From Candidatus Bathyarchaeota archaeon (lineage in GTDB: Archaea > Thermoproteota > Bathyarchaeia > 40CM-2-53-6): a DNA stretch of 10,322 bases. The stretch is taken from assembly GCA_005884605.1 (NCBI GenBank), contig VBBE01000003.1:1-10322 (forward strand), written 5' to 3'. Position numbers and translations under genes: made by a program. The notes beneath the pieces are model-generated. The model was not told the origin of the DNA. It saw nothing but the letters and a program-made list of their open reading frames with translations, and searched no databases. This document shows positions 1 through 6,302 of the stretch, one piece after another (positions within the stretch are counted from its first letter, which is position 1; each line of letters starts with the position of its first letter).

Positions 1-34
1 CTGAGCCGCCGATGATGGCAATGGGACGCTTCAT
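1..34 (-). CDS. N-terminus of an unidentified downstream gene (partial)
   Basis: An ATG at 34-32 overlaps the TGA of the coiled-coil gene (33-31) in an ATGA arrangement, so the two are probably translationally coupled. Only eleven residues fit in the window: MKRPIAIIGGS. A hydrophobic beta strand followed by a glycine-rich turn is typical of nucleotide- or nucleoside-binding folds. Methylthioadenosine phosphorylases begin much like this (xIIGGSG), and so do some Rossmann enzymes. Eleven residues cannot decide the family, so the product is left unnamed. Confidence 0.55.
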   Translation of the reverse strand, partial: MKRPIAIIGGS

Positions 35-798
35 TCTTCTGGACCTTCGTAGAGTACACTGAGTTCTTGTAGCGTCAGCTTTCCGCCTTTAACGAGCTTC
101 TTCTGAGCCGTGTCCTTTAGAGCTTCCTTGAGTGCCTCTCCCTTCTGACGCTGAATTCTCTTCTCGTCATCTGTCAAAGTATTTCTTAGTTGTAGGAATT
201 TCTGATTTGTCTCGGCTGTTCTCCGTTTGAGGTCGTCGAGTGTCTTCTGCTGTTCTTCACGTCTGAGTCTGAGTGTCTGGAAGGCTTCGGACAGTTGGAC
301 GATGTCCGCGTGATGCTTCTGGCTTTCCGCAGCCAATTCTTGGATTCGCGCATGCATCTGGTCGGCTTCTTCTCGTTGTTTCGTGATATCATCTCTAAGC
401 TTGAGGACCTTGTGGTAGCCCGTTACGCGGATCTCTAAGCTCCTAATTTTCGTCATCAAGCGTTTCTCGTCGTCCTTCTCAAGCGGTGAGGTTTGGACCT
501 GCCATTCCAACGCTGCTAGCTCCTTCTCCGCGATTGAAGCATGGGGTCGGTCACTCATTTTCTTGAGAAGTTCTCGAAGAGTTGCGAGTTTCTCGCGCGA
601 CGTGTCTCGGAGCCTGTCCCGAGTTTGCTTGAGCGCTCGGACGGTGTCGTTCAGACCGTCCCGGGTCTTGCGCAGATTCTGTAGTTCGTCCCTGACCTTC
701 TGGAGTCTGTTCTTGGTTTCGTTAAGCTGGTCGAGGCTCTTTGATTGTTCGATTCTCAGCTTTTGTCGTTCGTCGTCGAGCTTGTCGATCTCGCTCAC
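31..798 (-). CDS. Archaeal coiled-coil protein (COG1340-like)
   Basis: This 255-residue protein is almost wholly charged and helical. Heptad-like spacing of Leu/Ile among Glu, Lys, Arg and Gln runs from residue 1 to about 230, with a break near residues 82-110. No signal peptide or membrane segment is visible. The C-terminus ends in a short conserved-looking element, KGGKLTLQELSVLYEG, which resembles the G-x-K-L-T-x-x-E-F tail of archaeal COG1340 coiled-coil proteins; that assignment rests on memory of the family. The start is GTG (798-796), chosen because GAGGT lies 8 nt upstream. The gene overlaps the next one downstream by 4 nt. Its molecular role is unknown; a structural or scaffold function is a guess from the coiled coil. 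Confidence 0.8.
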   Translation of the reverse strand: MSEIDKLDDERQKLRIEQSKSLDQLNETKNRLQKVRDELQNLRKTRDGLNDTVRALKQTRDRLRDTSREKLATLRELLKKMSDRPHASIAEKELAALEWQVQTSPLEKDDEKRLMTKIRSLEIRVTGYHKVLKLRDDITKQREEADQMHARIQELAAESQKHHADIVQLSEAFQTLRLRREEQQKTLDDLKRRTAETNQKFLQLRNTLTDDEKRIQRQKGEALKEALKDTAQKKLVKGGKLTLQELSVLYEGPEE

Positions 799-806
799 TT
801 CTTGGG

Positions 807-811
807 ACCTC
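807..811 (-). promoter_or_regulatory. Ribosome binding site of the coiled-coil gene
   Basis: GAGGT on the minus strand lies 8 nt before the GTG start at 798 and decides that start. Confidence 0.6.
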
Positions 812-856
812 GCCGTGCCTGGATAACTGGAACTTATGGAAAGGTAGATTGACCGC

Positions 857-865
857 CTTATAGGG
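857..865 (-). promoter_or_regulatory. Possible TATA element in the divergent intergenic region
   Basis: On the minus strand this reads CCTATAAG, about 60 nt upstream of the GTG of the coiled-coil gene. A TATA box here would give a leader of roughly 35 nt carrying the GAGGT site. The plus strand reads CTTATAGG, so the same element could also serve the TraB gene if that gene starts at 918. Placement by eye only. Confidence 0.3.
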
Positions 866-866
866 A

Positions 867-1592
867 TTGAAGAAGAAAAAATCGGGGACGGTTGCAGACT
901 CGTCGGCCATTGAGAAGGTGAGTGATCGTCTCAGCCTGATAGGGACGATTCACGTGGACCCTAAGAGCGCCAGCTTTGCACGGGAAACGATTCTGCAACT
1001 CAAGCCGGAGGTAGTTGCTTTGGAGCTGGATGAGGGGAGACTCATGGCGCTTGAGAACCCCAGCAAATCCTCGGGCCGCGGTGGTGGCGGATCATTCGTG
1101 GCGATGATGTTGTTGGAGAGGTTTACCGGAGAGATGACGGGTTCTCCTCCGGGGCAAGAGATGCTCCGTGCAGCTGAGGCTGCCAAGGCCATTGGGGCGA
1201 GAGTGGCTTTTGTTGATCTTCCAATTGGAATGACAGTTGGATCTCTTCGCAAGCTTCCTTTGCGGGAGAAGGTGAGGCTGGGCGTCGATTCCCTGGTCAG
1301 TATCGCGCTCTTGCCCTTCGGCGGGTTCAACTTGTCGAAGCTGACGGAGAATTTGGAGGAGCAGCTTCGGCTGTTTCGAATGCGCTATCCTGAGTTGAGT
1401 AAGATTCTGCTCGATGCCCGGGAGGAGTTCATGGTGGCTAGAATTCGAGATATCATGTATTCCAGCCATGGTCAGGTAGTTGCTGTAGTAGGGTACGGAC
1501 ACTTGAAATCTCTAACAAAAGCGCTGGCTTCTGTCCAGACGAAACCTGCTTATTCTACAACCGTCACTTGGAATATGATGACGGGACAGTAG
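867..1592 (+). CDS. TraB/PrgY/TIKI-family protein, short form
   Basis: The protein is up to 241 residues long and shows the signature of the TraB/TIKI superfamily. There are two GxxH motifs, GTIH at 26-29 and GYGH at 209-212, an ELDEGR segment at 53-58, and a conserved helix DAREEFMVARIRDIM at 183-197. In animal TIKI proteases the GxxH pair and a glutamate form the metal site, so a metal-dependent hydrolase is possible but unproven for archaeal members. Archaeal relatives I know usually continue into membrane helices; this one stops soon after GYGH and has no convincing transmembrane segment. The start is uncertain. TTG at 867 gives 17 Lys/Ser-rich residues before the core. GTG at 918 starts just before the first strand and would fit a TATA near 857. 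The gene is divergent from the coiled-coil gene and convergent with HerA. Confidence 0.8.
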   Translation: MKKKKSGTVADSSAIEKVSDRLSLIGTIHVDPKSASFARETILQLKPEVVALELDEGRLMALENPSKSSGRGGGGSFVAMMLLERFTGEMTGSPPGQEMLRAAEAAKAIGARVAFVDLPIGMTVGSLRKLPLREKVRLGVDSLVSIALLPFGGFNLSKLTENLEEQLRLFRMRYPELSKILLDAREEFMVARIRDIMYSSHGQVVAVVGYGHLKSLTKALASVQTKPAYSTTVTWNMMTGQ

Positions 1593-1605
1593 CTGGCTTA
1601 CTGTC
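1585..1605. terminator. Small inverted repeat between convergent TraB and HerA genes
   Basis: GACAGTA (1585-1591) and TACTGTC (1599-1605) form a perfect 7-bp inverted repeat with a 7-nt loop. It spans the TraB stop codon and ends just before the HerA stop. It could end transcription in both directions, but neither side has a clear T-run, so this is a weak call. Confidence 0.3.
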
Positions 1606-1606
1606 G

Positions 1607-3034
1607 CTACGAGAAGAACAGCCTTGTCTCTCCCATCGTTCGGACATCTAGAGCCTCTATGTCGACCATCAAGGGCAAGTCATGGACAACATTTCCGAGA
1701 AGTAGGCATCGTCGCGCTGGTGTTCCTCTGATTAGAGAGCGAATTGTCTCACTGTCTGACTTTGCTACTTTCCCGATCGTCTCAATATCGTGTTCGTTGG
1801 TGAAGTTGAAGATGAACACGTTGTCGGCTTGTCGGTAGATGGTTTCTTGGACTGTGTCGGGCTGGTTTGTGATGAAGGTCGTGAAAAGCCCGATATGACG
1901 CATCCTCGTGATAATGTCGTCCCAGTATGTGTCTCTTAGGTAGAGGTGGGCTTCTTCGGCGAAGAGGAAGGCGGCTCGTAGCCAGTTCGAAGACAGAATC
2001 TTTGTTAGTTCGCCCAGGAAGATCTCGACGATTATTCGTCGGACAGTGTGGCTCTGGTTCTTCAGGTTGACAACGAGGATTCCTCCGCCGTCGATAGCGT
2101 GAAGAATTTTTTCCTCAGTTAGAGGGTTGGATTCGTCGTAGAAGAGTCCGGATTCCAGTAGCACTTGTAGCCGTGAGGTGAGTGCTTCTCTAACGCTTTC
2201 GTGGCAGCTCCATGACTGGACGGTCTGGATCAAATTTGGTAGAGTCAGGTCCCCCTTTGACTCTAAGTCTCGCCAGATCGTGCTGAATACTTTCGACGAG
2301 GTTGCTGGGAGGTCCAGAGCGTTGCTTAGGACTCCTGCCATTGTTCGGAACCCGAGTTTGGCGAGGGCGAAGTTGATTCCGCTTCGAGGCGCAAGCACCG
2401 TGAGCCTCGACGTGGATAAGCGTCCGTCCTTGGATTTGTGGAGGTTGACGTATTCGCCATTTACATCTAGAACGATGCAGGGTGCTCCGAGTCCGCTCAT
2501 AGAGAGGAGTAGTAGTTTGGCGAGGTGTGACTTGCCTGTGCCTTTGCGGCCGGTGATGATGTTTAGGCCCCCGTCGAGTCCGCCGGCATCGATTTGGACA
2601 GGGTCGCCGTCGTTATGGCCGACCTTGAGTGGCATCTTTCCGCCGTTCATGATTAGACGGTTGATTGGATAGGCGCGTATGCGGGACGCCGTTCGGGAGG
2701 GAAGCCATGATGTGGTGGGTGAGAGGTCCTTTTCGCCCGTGATTGTTCCTCTGATCTTGCAGACTGCCAGCCGCGTATCTTTCAGCGCGTCTACTTCGCT
2801 GGAAATGTTGAGGGGATCCATATCCTCCCCGGATAGTTCGCCGTCCGTCATGACGTCTCGGAGGATGTCTTCCAGGATTCCAGGGACATTAGCATATTGT
2901 AGGTCGATTACTTGGACGAGCAGTCCCTTGGCCAATCCAGGATCTTCAATCAACAAATAATCTCCTCGCTGGACATGCTCGTCGGGAAAGGCGATCAGCT
3001 GAACCTGATCTCCTTCCTTCCGGTAGATTCGCAT
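1607..3034 (-). CDS. herA: HerA-type hexameric DNA translocase/helicase ATPase
   Basis: The 475-residue length suits HerA. Residues 1 to about 100 are strand-rich, as expected for the N-terminal HAS barrel. Walker A is GRKGTGKS at 162-169. Walker B is AAFLFAEEAHLYL at 354-366, with Glu-Glu-Ala-His in place of the commoner Asp-Glu-Ala-His. The segment ITRMRHIGLFTTFITNQP (375-392) is the HerA/FtsK-like stretch with sensor Asn390-Gln391 and candidate arginine fingers at 378 and 380. HerA forms a hexameric ring that binds NurA and drives DNA through it during 5' end resection. The gene begins 2 nt after the NurA stop with an ATG and is the last gene of the operon. No Mre11 or Rad50 gene lies in the window, although HerA and NurA are linked to them in many thermophilic archaea. 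Confidence 0.93.
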   Translation of the reverse strand: MRIYRKEGDQVQLIAFPDEHVQRGDYLLIEDPGLAKGLLVQVIDLQYANVPGILEDILRDVMTDGELSGEDMDPLNISSEVDALKDTRLAVCKIRGTITGEKDLSPTTSWLPSRTASRIRAYPINRLIMNGGKMPLKVGHNDGDPVQIDAGGLDGGLNIITGRKGTGKSHLAKLLLLSMSGLGAPCIVLDVNGEYVNLHKSKDGRLSTSRLTVLAPRSGINFALAKLGFRTMAGVLSNALDLPATSSKVFSTIWRDLESKGDLTLPNLIQTVQSWSCHESVREALTSRLQVLLESGLFYDESNPLTEEKILHAIDGGGILVVNLKNQSHTVRRIIVEIFLGELTKILSSNWLRAAFLFAEEAHLYLRDTYWDDIITRMRHIGLFTTFITNQPDTVQETIYRQADNVFIFNFTNEHDIETIGKVAKSDSETIRSLIRGTPARRCLLLGNVVHDLPLMVDIEALDVRTMGETRLFFS

Positions 3035-3036
3035 GG

Positions 3037-4143
3037 TTAGGCCACGTACCTGCTGGTGCCGAATGGTCCGAAGAGTGATCGTCGTAGGCTGGGACGGGAT
3101 TGTAGTGTGATATGATGATTTGATGCTACGAATCGTTGGACGGCTAGAATCTCGTTGGCCGTGAAGGTGCTGAAAATGTGGGCGATTCTCAGAGTCTCTG
3201 GGTAACCGTGAAAGATCACATCGGTGCCCGCTAATCGGTCGAGCGCTTGTTGGGCTTGTTCTTGACTTGATTCTCGATCTATGTCGGTTCTGAAGAGGAA
3301 TCCATCGCTGGATAGTTTTGCTACGTATACTCTGCCAAGGAATCTTACAGGGTAAGGGGGATACTCACTCTCAACTAGAGAGCTGATGTCGATTAGGTGG
3401 GGACCGTCTTTGTCGCTTGTGAGTCCGAGAATGTTTCTTCCTCCGACAGTCAGCGATGTTGCTTTGGATATGCCGATTACAATGGAGTGATTCTGACGGG
3501 CTGTGGCTAGAATCTTGTTCACTCGGGCTGCGGGGTTATCTGGAGTGCCCGCGGTTAGAGATCCGTCGATCAATAGTATTCCGCCGTGTAGCGATTCCGA
3601 CAGGACTTCCTGGGTCCAGCGTTCAACATGGTTTCGGAGTCGGGTGAGGACCCGTAGGGTCTTGAGTGATAATCCGCCGAAGGCTCGCGACTCATCTTCG
3701 CGATACTGGCTTACATCTTCAGAGTTTGGAACGTGAAAAAGTAGGGGCCCCCATCGGGTATAGAGAATCTTGCTCCTTTGTCTCCAAACACCAACTGCAC
3801 GGATAGCGAAGATCATCCCGGTCTCGGTTTCGCCGATCTTGACGCTTGACGCGTCGCAAGCAACTACGGGGACGAAATCTTTCGCGGGATTGATGGCGCA
3901 GCGTTTCAGTCCTGATGAGTTTATGGAGCCTCCAATTTCGAGTCTCTCTTCAGAATCGGCGTCGTCGACCCCCATTTCCACAAGCGAGACTGGTCGCGGG
4001 TTGAATTTTGATCCTTGGAGTGATTGCATTGACCGGGTAGATAGTTCTACGAGGGATTCGGGGATGGCTGGTAGTCCGATGACCTCCGGTATGCTTTTTA
4101 TTTGCTGAAGAGGCTCAGTAGTCTCTTGGGTGCGGTGGAGCAA
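3037..4143 (-). CDS. nurA: NurA nuclease
   Basis: This 368-residue protein has the NurA-domain pattern. Strand VPVVACDASS (91-100) carries Asp97, ILLIDGSL (189-196) carries Asp193, IVIGISKATS (221-230) follows, and the C-terminal HGYPETLRIAH (312-322) carries Tyr314 and His322. With an acidic residue near 149-151 these match the Asp/Glu/Asp/Tyr/His set I recall for Sulfolobus NurA, including the 8-residue Tyr-His spacing. NurA dimers act as 5' exonuclease and endonuclease and dock on HerA to resect DNA ends. The first 85 residues are poorly conserved-looking. The start is TTG (4143-4141), preceded by a GGGGGA run; no better start lies nearby. HerA follows after 2 nt, so the pair is surely co-transcribed. 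A 67-nt spacer with a strong hairpin separates it from the winged-helix gene upstream. Confidence 0.9.
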   Translation of the reverse strand: MLHRTQETTEPLQQIKSIPEVIGLPAIPESLVELSTRSMQSLQGSKFNPRPVSLVEMGVDDADSEERLEIGGSINSSGLKRCAINPAKDFVPVVACDASSVKIGETETGMIFAIRAVGVWRQRSKILYTRWGPLLFHVPNSEDVSQYREDESRAFGGLSLKTLRVLTRLRNHVERWTQEVLSESLHGGILLIDGSLTAGTPDNPAARVNKILATARQNHSIVIGISKATSLTVGGRNILGLTSDKDGPHLIDISSLVESEYPPYPVRFLGRVYVAKLSSDGFLFRTDIDRESSQEQAQQALDRLAGTDVIFHGYPETLRIAHIFSTFTANEILAVQRFVASNHHITLQSRPSLRRSLFGPFGTSRYVA

Positions 4144-4162
4144 GGTTAGATTCCCCCAGTTT

Positions 4163-4190
4163 CAGGCGGGAAAGCCCCCTTTCCCGTCTG
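4163..4190. promoter_or_regulatory. Strong hairpin in the spacer before NurA
   Basis: CAGGCGGGAAAG (4163-4174) and CTTTCCCGTCTG (4179-4190) form a 12-bp stem with one mismatch or wobble and a 4-nt loop. It lies between the stop of winged-helix gene B and the TTG of NurA, 19 nt before that start on the minus strand. No T-run follows, so it may be an RNA processing or stabilising structure, an attenuator, or a protein-binding site, rather than a simple terminator. Confidence 0.6.
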
Positions 4191-4210
4191 TCCCCGCACC
4201 AGTTTCCATA

Positions 4211-4747
4211 TCATCCTGATGCAGTCACCGTTTTCTGAGCTGGCGATGACGCAGCTCTTGCGGTGAGGCCCTTTGCAATCTCGTGGGCCTTCCGTATTCC
4301 TTGCATGCTGAGCTTGTAGGCTCCATCGCTCGTCCTGTCGATGAGTCCGGTTTTTGTCATCATTGCCAGAGTGTTCCGGACTGTCTTCACTGCTTTTCCG
4401 ATTGCTCGGCTGATGGCTTCGGGGGCCATCTCTACATTGGGCCGGGTGCCGACGGCGTGAGCGACTCTGGCTGCTAGGAGTACCATGGCGATGGAGTTTT
4501 CCGCTGACATTTCCAGTTTTAACAGGACGGCTTCTCCTTCTGGGGTCAGCTGGACTGCGCTGGACAGGTCATCAACCATCGACGAGTAGTCTGGTGAGAA
4601 GGTCAGCTTGGATGCTAGTGAGTAGTTTGGGAGGACTTTGGCTGCGAATTGCATGACTTCACGGACGACAGTTTCGAGGTCTCCTTCGGCTGTGTGTTTG
4701 ATGTCTCCCCATTCTATCTGAACTTTGATCTTGGGTTGTTCTGGCAT
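4211..4747 (-). CDS. Winged-helix protein B (paralog family at the NurA-HerA locus)
   Basis: I do not recognise a named family. The 178 residues divide into three parts. Residues 5-40 form a strand-strand-helix module (IKVQIEWGDIKH followed by an amphipathic helix starting at ETVVREVM). A short strand element, AVQLTPEG, lies near 63-70. A winged helix covers about 75-155, with the recognition helix near KTVRNTLAMMTKTGLI and wing residues GAYKLSMQG. The Ala/Ser-rich tail after 160 is probably disordered. Proteins A (4754-5302) and C (5786-6286) share the same order of elements. The ATG at 4747 has GAGGT 8 nt upstream, which overlaps the stop codon of gene A, so A and B are coupled. A DNA-binding role is inferred from the winged helix; the N-terminal module may be a sensor or dimer domain. 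Confidence 0.8.
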   Translation of the reverse strand: MPEQPKIKVQIEWGDIKHTAEGDLETVVREVMQFAAKVLPNYSLASKLTFSPDYSSMVDDLSSAVQLTPEGEAVLLKLEMSAENSIAMVLLAARVAHAVGTRPNVEMAPEAISRAIGKAVKTVRNTLAMMTKTGLIDRTSDGAYKLSMQGIRKAHEIAKGLTARAASSPAQKTVTASG

Positions 4748-4753
4748 TTTTTC

Positions 4754-4760
4754 TTACCTC
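4754..4760 (-). promoter_or_regulatory. Stop/RBS overlap coupling winged-helix genes A and B
   Basis: On the minus strand GAGGTAA contains both the ribosome binding site of gene B (GAGGT, 4760-4756) and the TAA stop of gene A (4756-4754). The arrangement implies translational coupling and fixes the ATG at 4747 as the start of B. Confidence 0.6.
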
Positions 4761-5302
4761 TCAGGAAGCTGCGCAACCCGCGGCATCAGGTTCTTGATGA
4801 CGACTCTAGTACCCATTGTCGTGAGTCGATAGGAGCCTTTGCCGACTCGCTCGACGAGTTGTTCGTTGCAGAGTTCGCTAAGCCTTCCAGCTACAGTGCC
4901 TGTTGAACGTCCCGTAGTCTTAGTGATCTCGTCCAGTGACAGAGTATCGCTCTCTTTCTTGCCCATTTGATGTTGCAGGCGTGATCCTGCGAGGTGGATC
5001 ATCATGAGTTCCTTGTCTTTGAGTTCCCTCAGGTCCTTCAGAACGACTAAGCCTTCCGGAGACACTGCAAGCACTCCAGCGCAGCTCTGAAGGAATTCTA
5101 CACTGTCAACGGATAGCACGAGTTTGGAGACGAGATCAATGGAAGGGTAGATTTTCGAGAAGTAGACGAGGAGTTCTCGCAGAACCGTTTCTGGACTGCC
5201 GATGATTCGATTCTCTACGCCTGAATGCTTTAGGACGACTTCTATGGCTGCGGCGGTTTCCTCAGGCTTGGCCTTACGCTCCAGTACTTCTAACCTTGAC
5301 AT
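4754..5302 (-). CDS. Winged-helix protein A, first gene of the NurA-HerA operon
   Basis: The 182-residue protein has the same architecture as protein B. A strand module sits near 18-35 (AAIEVVLKHSG), followed by a helix (PETVLRELLVYFSKI). The element LAVSPEG lies near 78-84, and a winged helix covers about 88-165, with ITKTTGRSTGTVAGRL as the helix-turn-helix and GSYRLTTMG as the wing. Shared positions with B include the motif ETVxRE, the pair SKL, and the PEG turn. The N-terminal 17 residues are Lys/Glu-rich and specific to this copy. The start is ATG at 5302, close behind a good TATA/BRE pair and with no Shine-Dalgarno sequence, so the transcript probably has a leader of only about 10 nt. 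It heads the gene order A-B-NurA-HerA. The function is unknown; regulation of the operon is an inference. Confidence 0.8.
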   Translation of the reverse strand: MSRLEVLERKAKPEETAAAIEVVLKHSGVENRIIGSPETVLRELLVYFSKIYPSIDLVSKLVLSVDSVEFLQSCAGVLAVSPEGLVVLKDLRELKDKELMMIHLAGSRLQHQMGKKESDTLSLDEITKTTGRSTGTVAGRLSELCNEQLVERVGKGSYRLTTMGTRVVIKNLMPRVAQLPER

Positions 5303-5323
5303 CGTTCTTCTTGCCCGTGCTGT

Positions 5324-5333
5324 TCTCAGAGTC
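5324..5333 (-). promoter_or_regulatory. Candidate operator motif RACTCTGARA upstream of gene A
   Basis: The minus strand reads GACTCTGAGA between the TATA box and the start of gene A, near the expected transcription start. A near-identical word lies in the same relative position before paralog C (6303-6312). A regulator bound here would block initiation. Confidence 0.35.
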
Positions 5334-5335
5334 GA

Positions 5336-5351
5336 GATATAATGCTTTTCG
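5336..5351 (-). promoter_or_regulatory. TATA/BRE promoter of the winged-helix-NurA-HerA operon
   Basis: Reading on the minus strand, CGAAAAG (BRE-like) is followed by CA and then TTATATC (TATA box, 5342-5336), about 35 nt before the ATG at 5302. Archaeal spacing of roughly 25 nt from TATA to start puts transcription start about 10 nt before the gene. Confidence 0.6.
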
Positions 5352-5368
5352 GTCCCGAAGATCGTTGG

Positions 5369-5453
5369 ACAAGGTGTTACTTTCAGAGTTGGGAATGAAA
5401 GTGAAAGTATTTCGGCTCAAGATAGAAGTCGGGCTGAACTACAAGGTGTTACT
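5369..5453 (+). repeat. 13-bp direct repeat pair, 72-bp period
   Basis: ACAAGGTGTTACT occurs at 5369-5381 and again at 5441-5453, both in the 242-bp gap between divergent genes. The distance between copies is 72 bp. A 13-bp exact match is unlikely by chance in so short a stretch. The gap is also bracketed by a 9-bp inverted repeat, TCGGTCCCG (5349-5357) and CGGGACCGA (5494-5502), and holds a short palindrome CCGGTAATTCCGG (5484-5496). Two copies are too few for a CRISPR array. Regulator-binding sites are one reading. Confidence 0.6.
5381..5390 (-). promoter_or_regulatory. Second copy of the RACTCTGARA motif
   Basis: The minus strand reads AACTCTGAAA, identical over ten bases to the copy before paralog C at 6303-6312. 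It lies about 80 nt upstream of gene A, beyond the TATA box, and abuts the first 13-bp direct repeat. Confidence 0.35.
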
Positions 5454-5478
5454 CGTAGCCGAACATGGAAACTGCTAA
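5395..5478 (+). CDS. Possible 27-residue small ORF
   Basis: An ATG at 5395 opens MKVKVFRLKIEVGLNYKVLL and runs to TAA at 5478. Alternating hydrophobic residues suggest a beta hairpin. It lies in the gap between gene A and the small winged-helix gene, about 55 nt beyond an AT-rich TATA-like stretch on the plus strand. No Shine-Dalgarno sequence is visible, and the second 13-bp repeat lies inside it. The same frame can be read from 5296, but that longer version begins inside the promoter and is less likely. It may not be a gene. Confidence 0.2.
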   Translation: MKVKVFRLKIEVGLNYKVLLVAEHGNC

Positions 5479-5544
5479 GATGACCGGTAATTCCGGGACC
5501 GAACCTTCATCTATCTCCCATAGATTTCTTCGAACCGCACTGGC

Positions 5545-5793
5545 ATGGACTACAATGAGCTGAAAATACAGGTCCTGAGCCTCTTCGAAGCCTCGGGCGA
5601 ATTGGATAGCCAGAGGGTCCGTAGTCTACTATCGGGCATGAAGGTCGAACTGTCTGACAAGGCTGTAGGGATGGCTCTTTTACGATATTCAAGGCAGGGT
5701 CTACTCGCCAGGACCCGGCGGTCCGGGAGATTCCACTATAGAATGACTGAGAAAGGACTGGCCCGCAGTATCTGGCTGTCCAAGACTAGGTAA
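5545..5793 (+). CDS. Small winged-helix DNA-binding protein
   Basis: The 82 residues form a single winged-helix domain: a first helix near LKIQVLSLFEASGEL, a second at SQRVRSLLSGM, a recognition helix at SDKAVGMALLRYSRQGLL, and a basic wing RTRRSGRFHYRMTEKG. It lacks the N-terminal module of proteins A-C and differs in sequence, so it is not simply a truncated copy. The ATG at 5545 has no Shine-Dalgarno sequence; an AT-rich element CCATAGATTT at about 5517-5526 fits a leaderless start. Its 3' end overlaps the convergent gene C by 8 nt, so antisense interference between them is possible. It probably acts as a local transcription regulator; its target is unknown. Confidence 0.7.
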   Translation: MDYNELKIQVLSLFEASGELDSQRVRSLLSGMKVELSDKAVGMALLRYSRQGLLARTRRSGRFHYRMTEKGLARSIWLSKTR

Positions 5794-6286
5794 TCTTCTG
5801 GAGGCGGGGGAGGATGTCGTTCTGGATCCACTGGACTCCAGCGCCTGAGAGTACATAGTTTCCTCGTTCTGTTATCACCTTGCCTTCTCGTCGCAATTCA
5901 CTGATTCTGGCTCTGACGATACTCTCACCGGTAGTCTTCCATGAAGAACTCAGCAGAGAACTGAGATCATCGTCTCCCAATGGCTTGGGGTGCATGGAGA
6001 ACATCACTAGTGATATGGCTTCTTTCGCGGAGAGGGTGTCGACGGGAACCGTGAGATGGGGTTTCCCTTCGGAAGTAAACTCGACAATGCCCGCGATGCC
6101 CACTGATTGTTCTGAAGAGAGGGTCGGACTGGCAGAGGGCTGTGGCGCGAGAATGAAGCTACCTGTCGGTCCGAGAGACTTTTCCAGATCCTCAAATCGC
6201 TCTCTTACGTAATCGTGATCTCCTTCGAGCTCGACTTCAAAATCCCCTTTTCGGATTCTGAACCTTAGCCTCTTCTCGGAAGACAA
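5786..6286 (-). CDS. Winged-helix protein C, third paralog
   Basis: This 166-residue protein repeats the layout of A and B. It has an N-terminal strand-strand-helix module at 6-38 (LRFRIRKGDFEVELEGD followed by a helix at YVRERFEDLEKSL), a Ser/Pro/Thr-rich linker at about 40-62, and the element VEFTSEG near 68-74. A winged helix covers about 85-158, with a first helix at SAKEAISLVMFSM, recognition helix IVRARISELRREGKVI and wing ERGNYVLSGAG. The start is TTG (6286-6284), with GGAG 12 nt upstream; no ATG is available nearby. It is transcribed on its own, with the 3' end overlapping the small winged-helix gene. The same RACTCTGARA word found before gene A lies 17-26 nt before its start. Family name and ligand are unknown; DNA binding is inferred. 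Confidence 0.78.
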   Translation of the reverse strand: MSSEKRLRFRIRKGDFEVELEGDHDYVRERFEDLEKSLGPTGSFILAPQPSASPTLSSEQSVGIAGIVEFTSEGKPHLTVPVDTLSAKEAISLVMFSMHPKPLGDDDLSSLLSSSWKTTGESIVRARISELRREGKVITERGNYVLSGAGVQWIQNDILPRLQKIT

Positions 6287-6302
6287 GACCAGAACGACTC
6301 CG

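Noticed and set aside
2178..2960. Long plus-strand frames inside herA
   Set aside because: They are antisense to a well-supported HerA gene, with Ser/Arg-rich composition typical of shadow frames.
4211..5302. Winged-helix genes A and B as a toxin-antitoxin pair
   Set aside because: Both are of similar length and the same architecture, so they are duplicates, with no toxin-like partner.
5369..5453. Direct repeat considered as a CRISPR array or attachment sites
   Set aside because: Only two 13-bp copies, no third unit, no cas genes and no integrase in the window.
5296..5478. 60-residue plus-strand ORF reading across the operon promoter
   Set aside because: Its upstream part overlaps the TATA region and start of gene A, and it has no ribosome site; only the inner 27-residue part is kept, at low confidence.
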